A stretch of DNA of 64,000 nucleotides from Butyricimonas sp. Marseille-P3923 (lineage in GTDB: Bacteria; Bacteroidota; Bacteroidia; Bacteroidales; Marinifilaceae). Shown here piece after piece: positions 1 to 9,185 of this stretch. The stretch is taken from contig NZ_FXXL01000007.1 of the NCBI RefSeq assembly GCF_900184685.1, positions 2,108,001 to 2,172,000 of the forward strand. The letters run 5' to 3'. A program made the translations under genes and the position numbers. Positions within the stretch are counted from its first letter, which is position 1. Every line of letters begins with the position of its first letter. The notes under the pieces are model-generated. The model did no database searches, was not told the DNA's origin, and saw only the letters and a list, made by a program, of their open reading frames with translations.

Positions 1-30
1 GAAAAGTTTCCCGAATCGGAGAGAGTAACT

Positions 31-188
31 AGCTCTCCCTCTGTTTATAGAGGGAGTACCCCGAAGGGGGGGGAGGGAGTTCGTTGAAGTACTCGTGATA
101 TCCGGATCTTTTCTTGTGAAAAGTAAGTATTGCAACAAACTCCTCCGTCTGCTTCGCAGCCACCTCCTCTATAAACAGAGGAGGAGCT
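31..188. repeat. MITE-like inverted-repeat element, about 158 bp
   Basis: Two 55-bp arms (31-85 and 134-188) are imperfect inverted repeats of each other and both have AGCT at the outer end. Each arm also folds on itself around the shared core CTGTTTATAGAG (right arm CCTCCTCT/AGAGGAGG). The middle 48 bp is unrelated. No transposase or clear target-site duplication is visible. It lies just downstream of the minus-strand metalloprotease operon, so it may also act as that operon's terminator. Confidence 0.65.
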
Positions 189-214
189 GAAATACAAACT
201 TTATGAACTCATTT

Positions 215-2875
215 TTATTTATTCCCCAGCATCTGTTTCACGGCGAACAGCATGGCTTGATAATGCGGTTTGTCGGTTGCATTTGCAGAAGCAACACGAC
301 GTTGCAACAAAGAAGCGATTTTGGTCGCCGTTTCGTAATAATAAACGGCAGATTCGTCAATGGCAGTCGAGCGAACCCAGTTCTGCCACCCGTAACCATA
401 ACCGAAACCGGTTTGTTTCATCAACCCGACCAGATAAGCCTTCCCTTCCCGCTGTTCCACTTCTTTCAAGTCTTGGGCATACTTATCAATCATACCGCTC
501 TCGTCCAACCCGTACAGGCATATCTCATCAATCGTGGGAGCATAAGCTACTTCTGCCGAAATATTGTTGGCACTCACCAATCCGATTTTGTTTCCCCCGA
601 TAGAGGACACGGAACGGGACATCATGTCCAGCATGGCCTTTTGCATGATTTTATCCCCATGCGTGAGTTTCCGGTTACGGATAGCGGCATCCCATGCCCC
701 GGTATAGAAATCGTCAAAGAATTCCCGCAACGTATAAGGGTTTTTCTCCGCCAAATAAGAGGATAAGGTCACGTTCATGTATATTTTAGTCAAAATTCCG
801 GCAACAGAAGCATTGAGTTCGGAAGAGGCTTTCGTGCTGAGTTTGAACTTCGAGCAAACTTCCCGGCTATCCAACCAATCGTTATCCTGCAATTGCCTGG
901 TCACCCATTTCATGGCTGCCTTCTGCCTTTCACGAGGTACAGAACGGAATCGCTTGTCAACGCTGCCGTCTTTGGCTTCCGTCAAGTAGATTCCCCCGAT
1001 ACAATAAACCGCATTTTGCAAATAACGACCGTATTGTTTCACGATCTGGCTGTAAAGTTCCTGCCGATGTTCAGCCGATTCGTCATCCTGTATCCAGTTA
1101 TTCAAATTCTTGAGGATATATTTCAAGTTCTTGATACCATAATCCCCTGCTTTAATCGGGTCATCACCCAAATCTTCTTCCAAGGCACTCGGGTCATAAC
1201 GACTGGACATCTGTTGTTTCCCGTAACGATACAAAGGATCGCCGGCTTTTTCATCTATCCATGATTCCGTAATTTTAGCTTCCTCGAAAATATCTTTAGC
1301 TTCCGGAACGGGAGTGTACAACCATTTGATAGCATACAAATCATACACGCCCAAATCGGGCGGGGTAAGTCTTACCCCTTTATCATTCGGTTGCGCCACG
1401 TAATTGAAACGCGCATAATCCATGATAGAGGGCGTTGTTCCATATTTTTGAGTGAACGCGGCAGAACGCAACGAATCCACGGGATAAGCGGCGGAAGCGG
1501 ACATATTGTGCATCAGTCCGAGGCAGTGCCCCATCTCGTGCGCCAACACGTAGGCCATTGACTCTTCCAACACGTCTTTCGGTAATTTTTTGCCTCGCAC
1601 TCTCGGATCTATCTGTGCTGTTTGCACGAAACGCCAATAATTCAACATCTTCACGATATCGTTGTAAACCAAGATTGAAGCATTCAATATCTCCCCGGTC
1701 ATCGGGTCTACCCAAGAAGGCCCCATGGCATTCTGCGTGCTGGAAGGCACGTAGCGGATACAGGAATATTTCAAATTATCGGGGTCGAAATCGGGATCAT
1801 TAGTCGGAAAGTCCAACACTTGCACCACGTTCTTGAAACCGATTTTCTCGAAAGCCCTGTTCCATCTCAACACCCCCGTGCGGATAGGTTGTTTCCACTC
1901 CTCCGGGAAAAGATTATCCAGATAGAACACGATCGGTTTCACGGGTTCCACCAGTTCTCCCCGCTTGTAAGCTTCCATATCTTTAGGCTCCAAGCGCCAG
2001 CGATGTGCCAGTGAATAACGTTGCAACTGGTCGGCGTCATTAGCGATATATTGCTTGTTTGTCAAGAAGATACCGATACGAGAATCCGAAATACGGGGAC
2101 GCATCCGGTCTTCCGGTAAAAGCAAGAGAGTACGGGTAACTTTGATTGACACGGGACGATTCTCGTAGAGGATCGTGTTCAAGTACTTGGCACTCACGTT
2201 GTAGGAAAGTGCTGATTTGATAGAAACATTGTCCTCGAACGCTTTTATACCATCTATCATCGACAAAGATTTGTTAATCGAATTGCGGAATGCCAGCGGG
2301 AAAGCCTCATCCACCATAGGAGTCACGGCAGCATCACCACCGGTAAATAACGCCGTCATCTCGAAAACCACCGCCGTACTGTCGGCATTGTAAGCCAACA
2401 CCTTGTATCCCTCTATAATCGGGTTGATAAAATTCTGATCAATCACCCGTTGAATACGAGGGTCTTTTTTGTCATAACTCACGTAGGAATTAACTTTTCG
2501 CATATGTACCATACTATCCGCCAGCGTGAAACAGATATGCATGGGCTCCTTGACTTTATACCCGTTCGTGGAAACCGAGTTATCACTGGTTTCCGTGGTC
2601 GTAGAAGCCAGTAACATATCTTTTCCCATCACGGCAAGCGGCATCTCGAAATATAATTTTCCGTCCACTTTATGAAGCGTCATAAAACCACCCTTTGCCA
2701 TCTCGTGCGATTTTCCCTTGAACAACCTCTCGTACTTACTGAGTTTCTTCACGGGAGGCTTCGCAACCGTTTCCTCTTTTTTCGTCGTTTTTTTCTTCCT
2801 TTCCGCAGCCTCTACCGTCAGCAAACAGGCATTCACCATAAACACAGTGATTAACAATACAATCCAATTTTTCAT
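215..2875 (-). CDS. Zinc-dependent metalloprotease (DUF5118/DUF5117/DUF4953 type), operon A position 3
   Basis: Large secreted metalloprotease of the Bacteroidota DUF5118-DUF5117-DUF4953 family, 886 residues from this start. An N-terminal hydrophobic signal is followed by a Lys-rich stretch, the short N-terminal domain (FMTLHKVDGKLYFEMPL), a middle domain, and the catalytic domain. The catalytic motif HEMGHCLGLMH is at about residues 446-456 and a metzincin-like Met-turn SIMDY lies about 29 residues later. I chose the second ATG because it aligns with the MKxW/MRKW starts of the paralogues; an ATG 21 bp upstream (2896) is also possible and would overlap the upstream gene's end. It is the last gene of the operon, nearly abutting the previous protease. 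A VNAC sequence could be a weak lipobox. The physiological substrate is unknown. Confidence 0.9.
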   Translation of the reverse strand: MKNWIVLLITVFMVNACLLTVEAAERKKKTTKKEETVAKPPVKKLSKYERLFKGKSHEMAKGGFMTLHKVDGKLYFEMPLAVMGKDMLLASTTTETSDNSVSTNGYKVKEPMHICFTLADSMVHMRKVNSYVSYDKKDPRIQRVIDQNFINPIIEGYKVLAYNADSTAVVFEMTALFTGGDAAVTPMVDEAFPLAFRNSINKSLSMIDGIKAFEDNVSIKSALSYNVSAKYLNTILYENRPVSIKVTRTLLLLPEDRMRPRISDSRIGIFLTNKQYIANDADQLQRYSLAHRWRLEPKDMEAYKRGELVEPVKPIVFYLDNLFPEEWKQPIRTGVLRWNRAFEKIGFKNVVQVLDFPTNDPDFDPDNLKYSCIRYVPSSTQNAMGPSWVDPMTGEILNASILVYNDIVKMLNYWRFVQTAQIDPRVRGKKLPKDVLEESMAYVLAHEMGHCLGLMHNMSASAAYPVDSLRSAAFTQKYGTTPSIMDYARFNYVAQPNDKGVRLTPPDLGVYDLYAIKWLYTPVPEAKDIFEEAKITESWIDEKAGDPLYRYGKQQMSSRYDPSALEEDLGDDPIKAGDYGIKNLKYILKNLNNWIQDDESAEHRQELYSQIVKQYGRYLQNAVYCIGGIYLTEAKDGSVDKRFRSVPRERQKAAMKWVTRQLQDNDWLDSREVCSKFKLSTKASSELNASVAGILTKIYMNVTLSSYLAEKNPYTLREFFDDFYTGAWDAAIRNRKLTHGDKIMQKAMLDMMSRSVSSIGGNKIGLVSANNISAEVAYAPTIDEICLYGLDESGMIDKYAQDLKEVEQREGKAYLVGLMKQTGFGYGYGWQNWVRSTAIDESAVYYYETATKIASLLQRRVASANATDKPHYQAMLFAVKQMLGNK

Positions 2876-2897
2876 ACCATATTTTATTACATTCATA

Positions 2898-5516
2898 CTA
2901 CTTTCTTTCTATCAATATCTTTTGTGCCATTAAAAGCATTGCCCGATAATGGGGACGATCCTCCTCGGGAGCCGTCAGCACTTTTTTCTCCAGCATATCC
3001 CGGCATTCCCGCACCATTTTATAAAAATAGACATCCTCGTTATTCAGCACTTTGCTATTGACTTCTCCCTGCCAGCCGTAGCCGTGCCCGAAATTTGTCC
3101 ACTCCGCTTCCGGCTGCCGTACATGGGGTATGTTTTCCAGTCCCTGTTCCCACAACCGTTCCATGATTTCCTCTGTCAAATGGCCTTGTTCCAGATTATA
3201 CACCCAACTTTCTTCGGGAGTAACGGCATAAGCCGAGGCTGCCGATTGCAGGCTGAAGCGATTCCCGCCGACATACGACACCGGCATTCTGGATTTGCTC
3301 AACCAAGTTCTCTGCATCAACCGGTCGGTTCTTGTCGATGCCCGACCTTCCAAGGCGCTCGCCCAAATTCCCCGGTAAACATCCTCGGCAAATTCATTCA
3401 TCGTGTAAGGATCATCGGAAAGGTGAGATGACAGCGTGACGCAAGCCGCACGATTAAACAAAGCATTCAACACCGAAGTCCTCACCCGCCATGATGCCGG
3501 AATCCCTAACCCGAAACGGTCTACCAAATCCCGGTTATCCAACCACGCCCCCTCTCTCAATTGCCGAAGCAACCAGTTCACGGAAGCTTTCTGCACCTCT
3601 CTCGGCACAGGTCTGAACTTCTCTCCGGGAGTCCCTTCTTTCACTTGATTCAAGTAAATTCCCCCGATATTATACAACACGTTCATCAAGTAACGCTCGT
3701 ATTGTTTGGTTAGATTCGAGTATAACTGCTTGCGGTGCTCTGCCGAAACATCTTCCTCTATCCAGTCATTTATATTTTCAATAATATATTTCAAATTGGC
3801 AATCCCGTAGTCACCCGCTTTCAAGGCATCATCCCCCAAATCTTCTTCCAATGCAGAGGGATCATAACGATTCCTATCCTGCTCTCTCCCGTAACGATAC
3901 ATGGGGTCTCCGGCTTTCTCGTCCACCCAAGCCTCCAGTATCTTCGCCTCTTCCTGAACGGAAGACACATCCGGAAACGGGGTATACATCCATTTAATCA
4001 CGTACTCGTCATACACGCCCAAATCGGGCGGAGTCAACTTCACACCTTTGTCACCGGGTTGAGCCACGTAATTGAAACGGGCGTAATCCATGATCGAGGG
4101 AGTCGTGCCGTATTTTCGCGTAAATGACACCGAACGCAAGGAATCCACGGGAAACGCACTGGAAGCTGCCATATTGTGCATCAATCCCAAACAATGCCCC
4201 ATCTCGTGCGCAATCACGTATTCCAGCGATTCACTCATAATATCGTCGGGCATTTTCTTTGTCCTCACGGACGGATCGAGTTGCGCCGTCTGAAGAAGAC
4301 GCCAGTTATTCAACGCCCACGTGACATTGTTATAAACAAATATCCCCACATTCAGAATTTCTCCCGTCATGGGATCAACCCGAACAATCGCCTCTGCATT
4401 CTCGTGCGTGTAAGGCACATAGCGCACGCAAGAATATTTCAAGTTATCCGGATCAAAACCGGGGTCATCGGTCGGGAAATCCTCTACCCGAATCGCATTC
4501 TTGAACCCGATTTTCTCGAAAGCCTTGTTCCACCTCAATATTCCTTTCTTGATCGGCTCCTTCCAACTTTCCGGGAAATCCGTATCCACGTACATCACGA
4601 TCGGCTTAACGGGTTCCGTCAATACCCCCTGCCGGTAAGCCTCCACGTCTTTCGGTTCCACCCGCCAGCGATGTATGTAAGAATAGGAACGAATGTCATT
4701 TCCTTCTTCCGGGATATAACGTTTATCCGTGAGGAAAGTACCCACGCGGGAATCCGACAACCGGGGATGCATTTTCTCTTCAGGCAAAAGCATCAATGTC
4801 CGGTTTGCTTCCAAAGTCACCGCCACTTGTCGTAACACGGGTATGATAGAATACCACACGTTCACCGTGTATAACAACGTGGAGCGAATCGAAACATTAT
4901 CATCAAAAGCCTTTATCTCACCGAGCCGGGATTGCGCGGGCTTCATATGTCCCTGCACGTCATAGCGCCCGGTCATCTTGGCAAGGGGCGACAATTGTGC
5001 TATATCCGTGTGAAACAGACTGGTCACGTCGAACACCACGGCAGAGCTGTCAGGTGTATAGGCTAGTACCTTATAGCCGAACAGAATCGGATCACCGTAT
5101 CCTTGTTTCATCACTTGTTTCATTCGCTCGTTCTCCAAGTTCGCGGTCATGGTCGAAGCCACCGTGCGCAATTGCACGGTACTGTCCTCCAACACGAAAC
5201 GAATATGCATAGCGTTCGGAGTCGAGCCACAAACCGCCGCCATATTATTACTGGTCTTTGCGACAGTGGAAGCCAACAACATCTCCCGTCCCAAAACACG
5301 CAACGGCATCTCGAAATAGAGTTTCCCGTCTACCTTATGTAAGGTCATAAAGTCACTCGAAACCGTCGTGCACGTTTTACCTTTAAACAGTTGTTCATAC
5401 TTGCCCGGTCGCTTCTCTTCCTGCTTGTTTTTCTTTGCTTTTCTCTCGCTTCCCAAGGAGCAGAATCCCGACAACAGCAAAATGAAAACCATATTCGGTA
5501 TTATCCATTTTCTCAT
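2898..5516 (-). CDS. Zinc-dependent metalloprotease (DUF4953 type), operon A position 2, catalytic residues intact
   Basis: This 872-residue paralogue starts MRKWIIPN and has a hydrophobic signal followed by a Lys/Arg-rich segment. The zinc motif HEMGHCLGLMH is at residues 437-447, with SIMDYARFNYVAQP downstream as the Met-turn region. Unlike the proteases at positions 1 and 3, it lacks the NAMGPSWVDP stretch before the catalytic domain and reads AIVRVDPMTGEIL there. Its counterpart in the second operon (55770-58280) shares this position-2 character but has lost the active site. It is packed between the other two proteases with 10 bp and near-zero gaps, which implies a single transcript. Confidence 0.9.
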   Translation of the reverse strand: MRKWIIPNMVFILLLSGFCSLGSERKAKKNKQEEKRPGKYEQLFKGKTCTTVSSDFMTLHKVDGKLYFEMPLRVLGREMLLASTVAKTSNNMAAVCGSTPNAMHIRFVLEDSTVQLRTVASTMTANLENERMKQVMKQGYGDPILFGYKVLAYTPDSSAVVFDVTSLFHTDIAQLSPLAKMTGRYDVQGHMKPAQSRLGEIKAFDDNVSIRSTLLYTVNVWYSIIPVLRQVAVTLEANRTLMLLPEEKMHPRLSDSRVGTFLTDKRYIPEEGNDIRSYSYIHRWRVEPKDVEAYRQGVLTEPVKPIVMYVDTDFPESWKEPIKKGILRWNKAFEKIGFKNAIRVEDFPTDDPGFDPDNLKYSCVRYVPYTHENAEAIVRVDPMTGEILNVGIFVYNNVTWALNNWRLLQTAQLDPSVRTKKMPDDIMSESLEYVIAHEMGHCLGLMHNMAASSAFPVDSLRSVSFTRKYGTTPSIMDYARFNYVAQPGDKGVKLTPPDLGVYDEYVIKWMYTPFPDVSSVQEEAKILEAWVDEKAGDPMYRYGREQDRNRYDPSALEEDLGDDALKAGDYGIANLKYIIENINDWIEEDVSAEHRKQLYSNLTKQYERYLMNVLYNIGGIYLNQVKEGTPGEKFRPVPREVQKASVNWLLRQLREGAWLDNRDLVDRFGLGIPASWRVRTSVLNALFNRAACVTLSSHLSDDPYTMNEFAEDVYRGIWASALEGRASTRTDRLMQRTWLSKSRMPVSYVGGNRFSLQSAASAYAVTPEESWVYNLEQGHLTEEIMERLWEQGLENIPHVRQPEAEWTNFGHGYGWQGEVNSKVLNNEDVYFYKMVRECRDMLEKKVLTAPEEDRPHYRAMLLMAQKILIERK

Positions 5517-5526
5517 ATATCTTGTT

Positions 5527-8106
5527 TTATTTGATTTGTGCCTGTTTACCCACCATCTGTTTCATCGCGAAAAGCATTGCCTCGTAATGCGGCAGGTCTT
5601 CGGCGTCAAAACTTTTCATCTTAGACTCCAACAAATCTATAATCCGCAACACCATCTCGAAGTAGTATGTTGCCGACTCATCGATATTTGCCACATCCAA
5701 CGATCTTTGCCAACCGTAGCCGGAACCGAAACTCGTGGTCAGAACGAGTTTATCCACCCCGTAACACTCCGCGTCAAGAACCGAAGGTGCATAAAGTTCA
5801 TCCAGCAACACGTCGGGATCACCGGAAGTAAGTCCGATACGATTTCCCCCGATCTTGCGCATCTGCTCATTCAATTGATCCAGTAACAGACGTTGCAAAA
5901 TCATATCCCCCGTGGTTAATTTCCGGTTCTCGATGGCACTCGACCAAATACCCCGATACAAATCATCGAAATATTCTTCTGTCGTATAAGGCTCATCCGC
6001 CAAGGATGCCGCCAATGCCACCCGCCGGGCCGCCGTCATCAATTGTTTGCCGACGGCCTCGACCACAACCGGGGAAGACATGATACCCAAAGGAAACTTT
6101 TTCAATAATACTTGATTATCCAGCCATTCGCAATCCCGCAACTGATTCATCACCCAAACCACAGAAGCTTTTTGTATTTCCCGTTCCACCGGACGGTAAC
6201 GTTCGCTCACGGTTCCCTCTTTCGCGTCCGAGAGATAAATTCCCCCGATATTATACATCACATTCCGGATATAACGATAATACTGGTTAATCATTTGCAC
6301 GTACAATGCCCGACGGCTCGTGACTTCCGGGTCATCCGTGATCCATTCGTCCAAATGAGACAAGATATATTTCAAGTTCTTAATCCCGTAATCCCCCGCT
6401 TTCATCGCATCGTCACCAAGGTCTTCTTCCAAAGCGGTCGGATCATAGCGTCCGGCAATCTGCTGCCGCCCGTAGCGCAACATCGGGTTTTCACCCGTTT
6501 TCTCGTCAACCCACGTCTCCAATATCTTAGCCTCTTCCCATATCGAGGATACACCGTAAACCGGAGAATATAACCAATGAATCACGAATTCGTCATATAC
6601 CCCCAAATCGGGCGGAGTCAATCGCACACCCCGATCTTCCGGTTGCGCCACGTAATTGAAACGGGCATAATCCATAATCGAGGGGGTTGTCCCGTATTCC
6701 CGCGTAAAACTTGCCGAACGAAGCGAATCCACGGGGTACGCGGCAGAAGCTGACATATTGTGCATCAGTCCAAGACAATGCCCGATCTCGTGGGCAATCA
6801 CGTAAGCCAGCGATTCATTTATCAATGCTTCCGGTAAATCCTTGTTTCTCACCGTCGGATCAATTTGAGCCGTTTGCACGAAACGCCAATTCCTCAACAT
6901 CTGAATCACGTTGTTGTAGACCAACACGCTGGCATTCAAAATCTCTCCCGTTGTCGGGTCTACCCACGAGGGGCCCATCGCATTTGCCACTCCTGTCGGC
7001 ACATAGCGCACGCAGGAATATTTCAAGTTATCGGGGTCAAAAGTCGGATCATCTTTCGGGAAATCACGTACCTGCATTACATTCTTGAAACCAATCTTCT
7101 CGAAAGCCCGGTTCCACCGTAATATTCCTTCCCGAATGGGTTGCTTCCATGATTCGGGAAACAAAGTATCCACGTAAAAGACAATCGGTTTCACGGGTTC
7201 CGTCAATTCCCCCCTACGATGAGCCTCCGCATCATCCGGTTCTACCCACCAACGGTTAGCATACGAATACCTCTCCGTGGGAATACCCTTGTCAGAAATA
7301 TAAGATTTCGAAGTCAAAAATACCCCGATGCGCCTGTCTGAAACACGAGGGGGCATTTTTTTCTCCGGTAACAAAAGTAATGACCGGGTAGCCAGCACGG
7401 TCAACGGCTGATCGGTCACCACTTTCGCTTTGTTGTAAGTAATGCTATATTTATAAACCAATTGAGATTTCACGGACATATTATCCTCAAACGCCTTTAC
7501 CTCCCGGATAGAAGATAAATCTTTCATCAGTGATTTGGTTATATCGGTCAACCCGCCTCCTTTCGGCACGGGCGACAATGCCGCCTCTTCATCCAAGAAT
7601 ATCCCCGTCATGTCAAACACCACGGCAGAACTATCCGGTGAATAAGCCAACACCTTGTATTGCGCCATTATTGGATCTCCGAAATTCTGTTCTATAATCC
7701 GATCTATCCGTTCTCCCGTAGATCTGGTTGCTATCACGACATTCACCCTTCTCATCCGCACGGTGCTATCCTCCAGTGTAAACCGAATATGCATCGGGGT
7801 ATTTTCCTTGTACCCGTTCGTGCAAACGCTATTATCCGTGGATGCCGTCGACGTTGCCGCAAGCAACAACTCCCGCCCCATATACCGCAAAGGATATTCG
7901 AGATACACTTTCCCATCCACCTTATGCACCGTCACGAAACCACCCCTCGCCGTTTCACTCTTTTTCCCTTTAAACAACTTGTCATACCTGCTCAATTCCA
8001 CCTTATCCGCCTCTTTCTTTTTCTTCTTCCTCCCGGAAGCTTCCACGGAAAACACTGTCGGTAGAATCCACAACAAGGTCAGACTACATACAATCCATTT
8101 GTTCAT
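5527..8106 (-). CDS. Zinc-dependent metalloprotease (DUF4953 type), operon A position 1
   Basis: This 859-residue protein begins with a signal peptide ending near SVEASG, followed by a run of lysines (RKKKKKE). The HEIGHCLGLMH zinc site is at residues 439-449 and the Met-turn SIMDY follows. TGVANAMGPSWVDP before the catalytic domain is shared only with the position-1 protease of the second operon (58292-60880). The family is predicted to act outside the cytoplasm on peptides or proteins, and the SusCD genes upstream suggest coupling of import and cleavage. It is separated from the upstream lipoprotein gene by a 125-bp gap with a strong hairpin, so the three proteases may be expressed at a different level from the import genes. 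Confidence 0.9.
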   Translation of the reverse strand: MNKWIVCSLTLLWILPTVFSVEASGRKKKKKEADKVELSRYDKLFKGKKSETARGGFVTVHKVDGKVYLEYPLRYMGRELLLAATSTASTDNSVCTNGYKENTPMHIRFTLEDSTVRMRRVNVVIATRSTGERIDRIIEQNFGDPIMAQYKVLAYSPDSSAVVFDMTGIFLDEEAALSPVPKGGGLTDITKSLMKDLSSIREVKAFEDNMSVKSQLVYKYSITYNKAKVVTDQPLTVLATRSLLLLPEKKMPPRVSDRRIGVFLTSKSYISDKGIPTERYSYANRWWVEPDDAEAHRRGELTEPVKPIVFYVDTLFPESWKQPIREGILRWNRAFEKIGFKNVMQVRDFPKDDPTFDPDNLKYSCVRYVPTGVANAMGPSWVDPTTGEILNASVLVYNNVIQMLRNWRFVQTAQIDPTVRNKDLPEALINESLAYVIAHEIGHCLGLMHNMSASAAYPVDSLRSASFTREYGTTPSIMDYARFNYVAQPEDRGVRLTPPDLGVYDEFVIHWLYSPVYGVSSIWEEAKILETWVDEKTGENPMLRYGRQQIAGRYDPTALEEDLGDDAMKAGDYGIKNLKYILSHLDEWITDDPEVTSRRALYVQMINQYYRYIRNVMYNIGGIYLSDAKEGTVSERYRPVEREIQKASVVWVMNQLRDCEWLDNQVLLKKFPLGIMSSPVVVEAVGKQLMTAARRVALAASLADEPYTTEEYFDDLYRGIWSSAIENRKLTTGDMILQRLLLDQLNEQMRKIGGNRIGLTSGDPDVLLDELYAPSVLDAECYGVDKLVLTTSFGSGYGWQRSLDVANIDESATYYFEMVLRIIDLLESKMKSFDAEDLPHYEAMLFAMKQMVGKQAQIK

Positions 8107-8162
8107 ACATACTATTTTAAATTATACTAAAACCCCTGTTTCCAGACAATACGGCTCCCTGT

Positions 8163-8199
8163 CTTCAGGATGAAGGCTTTAAAAACCTTCATCCTGAAG
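8163..8199 (-). promoter_or_regulatory. Perfect 14-bp hairpin between lipoprotein and protease genes
   Basis: CTTCAGGATGAAGG (8163-8176) is followed after 9 bp by its exact reverse complement (8186-8199). There is no T-tract after the stem on the minus strand, so a simple Rho-independent terminator is unlikely. An mRNA processing or stabilising hairpin, or a partial attenuator, fits better. An equivalent hairpin with different sequence sits at the same place in the second operon (60941-60973). Confidence 0.7.
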
Positions 8200-8231
8200 T
8201 AAGAGCAAACACTAAAACACATTTTATACAG

Positions 8232-9167
8232 CTATTTCAACGTCGCTTTCAAGTTCTCCATTGCAGTCTTCATCAATTCGTATTTCTTCATTACCCATTC
8301 GTAGGTTCCATACTTCACTTCAAAAGCCTCGTCATCATCCATTAGCACCTCGGTTACATAATCCAGAACGTCTGCATATTCATTAACAGTTGTTACTCGT
8401 TTACTCGTTTCATTATACTGAGCACCTTTATTATAGGACAAGAATCCGTATTCTTCTAAATCAGCGACATAAGGCGGTGTCGAAGATGAAGTCAAACTCA
8501 ATCCATACAAATTTGCACTATAAATCTCGGCACGAGATACATTCAGAAAAGCTTCTAATAATGATGATGCACTCTCTGTTAAATAAGTAGTATATTCCTG
8601 AGCGGCTACCTCACATCCCAAACGTTTCAATTCTACCTCTGTCATCCCCTCCATTTCCTCTATACTACCGACACAAGATGTCATCATTCCCCGATAGGAA
8701 TTCGCTGCATACGGGTACGAACTCGTCTTCATTGCATTTAACGTCAAAGACTTCACCAGTAAAAATGAACGGGGATATAGTTTATCAGATATCAATTTTG
8801 GAAAAACCTTATCCCGAATAAATTCAACACCCACGGTTATCGCATCCCGATTATAAGATAATTCATATTTAGCATATTCATCGGAACTCAAGATAGAATA
8901 ATTCGGGTTTAATACCTCATAATAAATAATAGCTTCTCCCGCATTATCCGTTCCTCGTATTTGATGTCCTATCGTGTCATTATAAAAGATCGGTACATTA
9001 TACGTTTCGTAAATCGTATATCGCAAATGATCCAACGCATCATCCGAATCTGTCAATACATACCAATCCCCATCCAAGTCTGAGGGAGAAAGAGTATCAT
9101 CGTCGCTACAAGCAACCAAAGATAAGAATCCCCATAATCCAATAATATATAATAATTTTGTCCTCAT
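8232..9167 (-). CDS. Zincin-like SusCD-associated lipoprotein without HExxH
   Basis: This 311-residue lipoprotein has a clear lipobox (SLVACSDDD near residue 20). Its size, its place right after SusD, and an N-terminal stretch (DALDHLRYTIYETYNVPIFY) resemble the lipoproteins called substrate import-associated zinc metallohydrolases. That assignment is by analogy and not certain. The expected HExxH is absent: in the corresponding region the sequence reads CEVAAQEYTTYL. The C-terminal part (DYVTEVLMDDDEAF) is strongly conserved with the homologue at 61000-61917. It is probably an outer-membrane surface partner of SusCD, either a binding protein or an inactive enzyme relative. Confidence 0.7.
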   Translation of the reverse strand: MRTKLLYIIGLWGFLSLVACSDDDTLSPSDLDGDWYVLTDSDDALDHLRYTIYETYNVPIFYNDTIGHQIRGTDNAGEAIIYYEVLNPNYSILSSDEYAKYELSYNRDAITVGVEFIRDKVFPKLISDKLYPRSFLLVKSLTLNAMKTSSYPYAANSYRGMMTSCVGSIEEMEGMTEVELKRLGCEVAAQEYTTYLTESASSLLEAFLNVSRAEIYSANLYGLSLTSSSTPPYVADLEEYGFLSYNKGAQYNETSKRVTTVNEYADVLDYVTEVLMDDDEAFEVKYGTYEWVMKKYELMKTAMENLKATLK

Positions 9168-9185
9168 ACTATACTTATTATATTG

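Noticed and set aside
4176-4835. 219-residue plus-strand open frame
   Set aside because: Antisense to the position-2 metalloprotease. Similar antisense frames recur in the paralogues only because the sense proteins are conserved.
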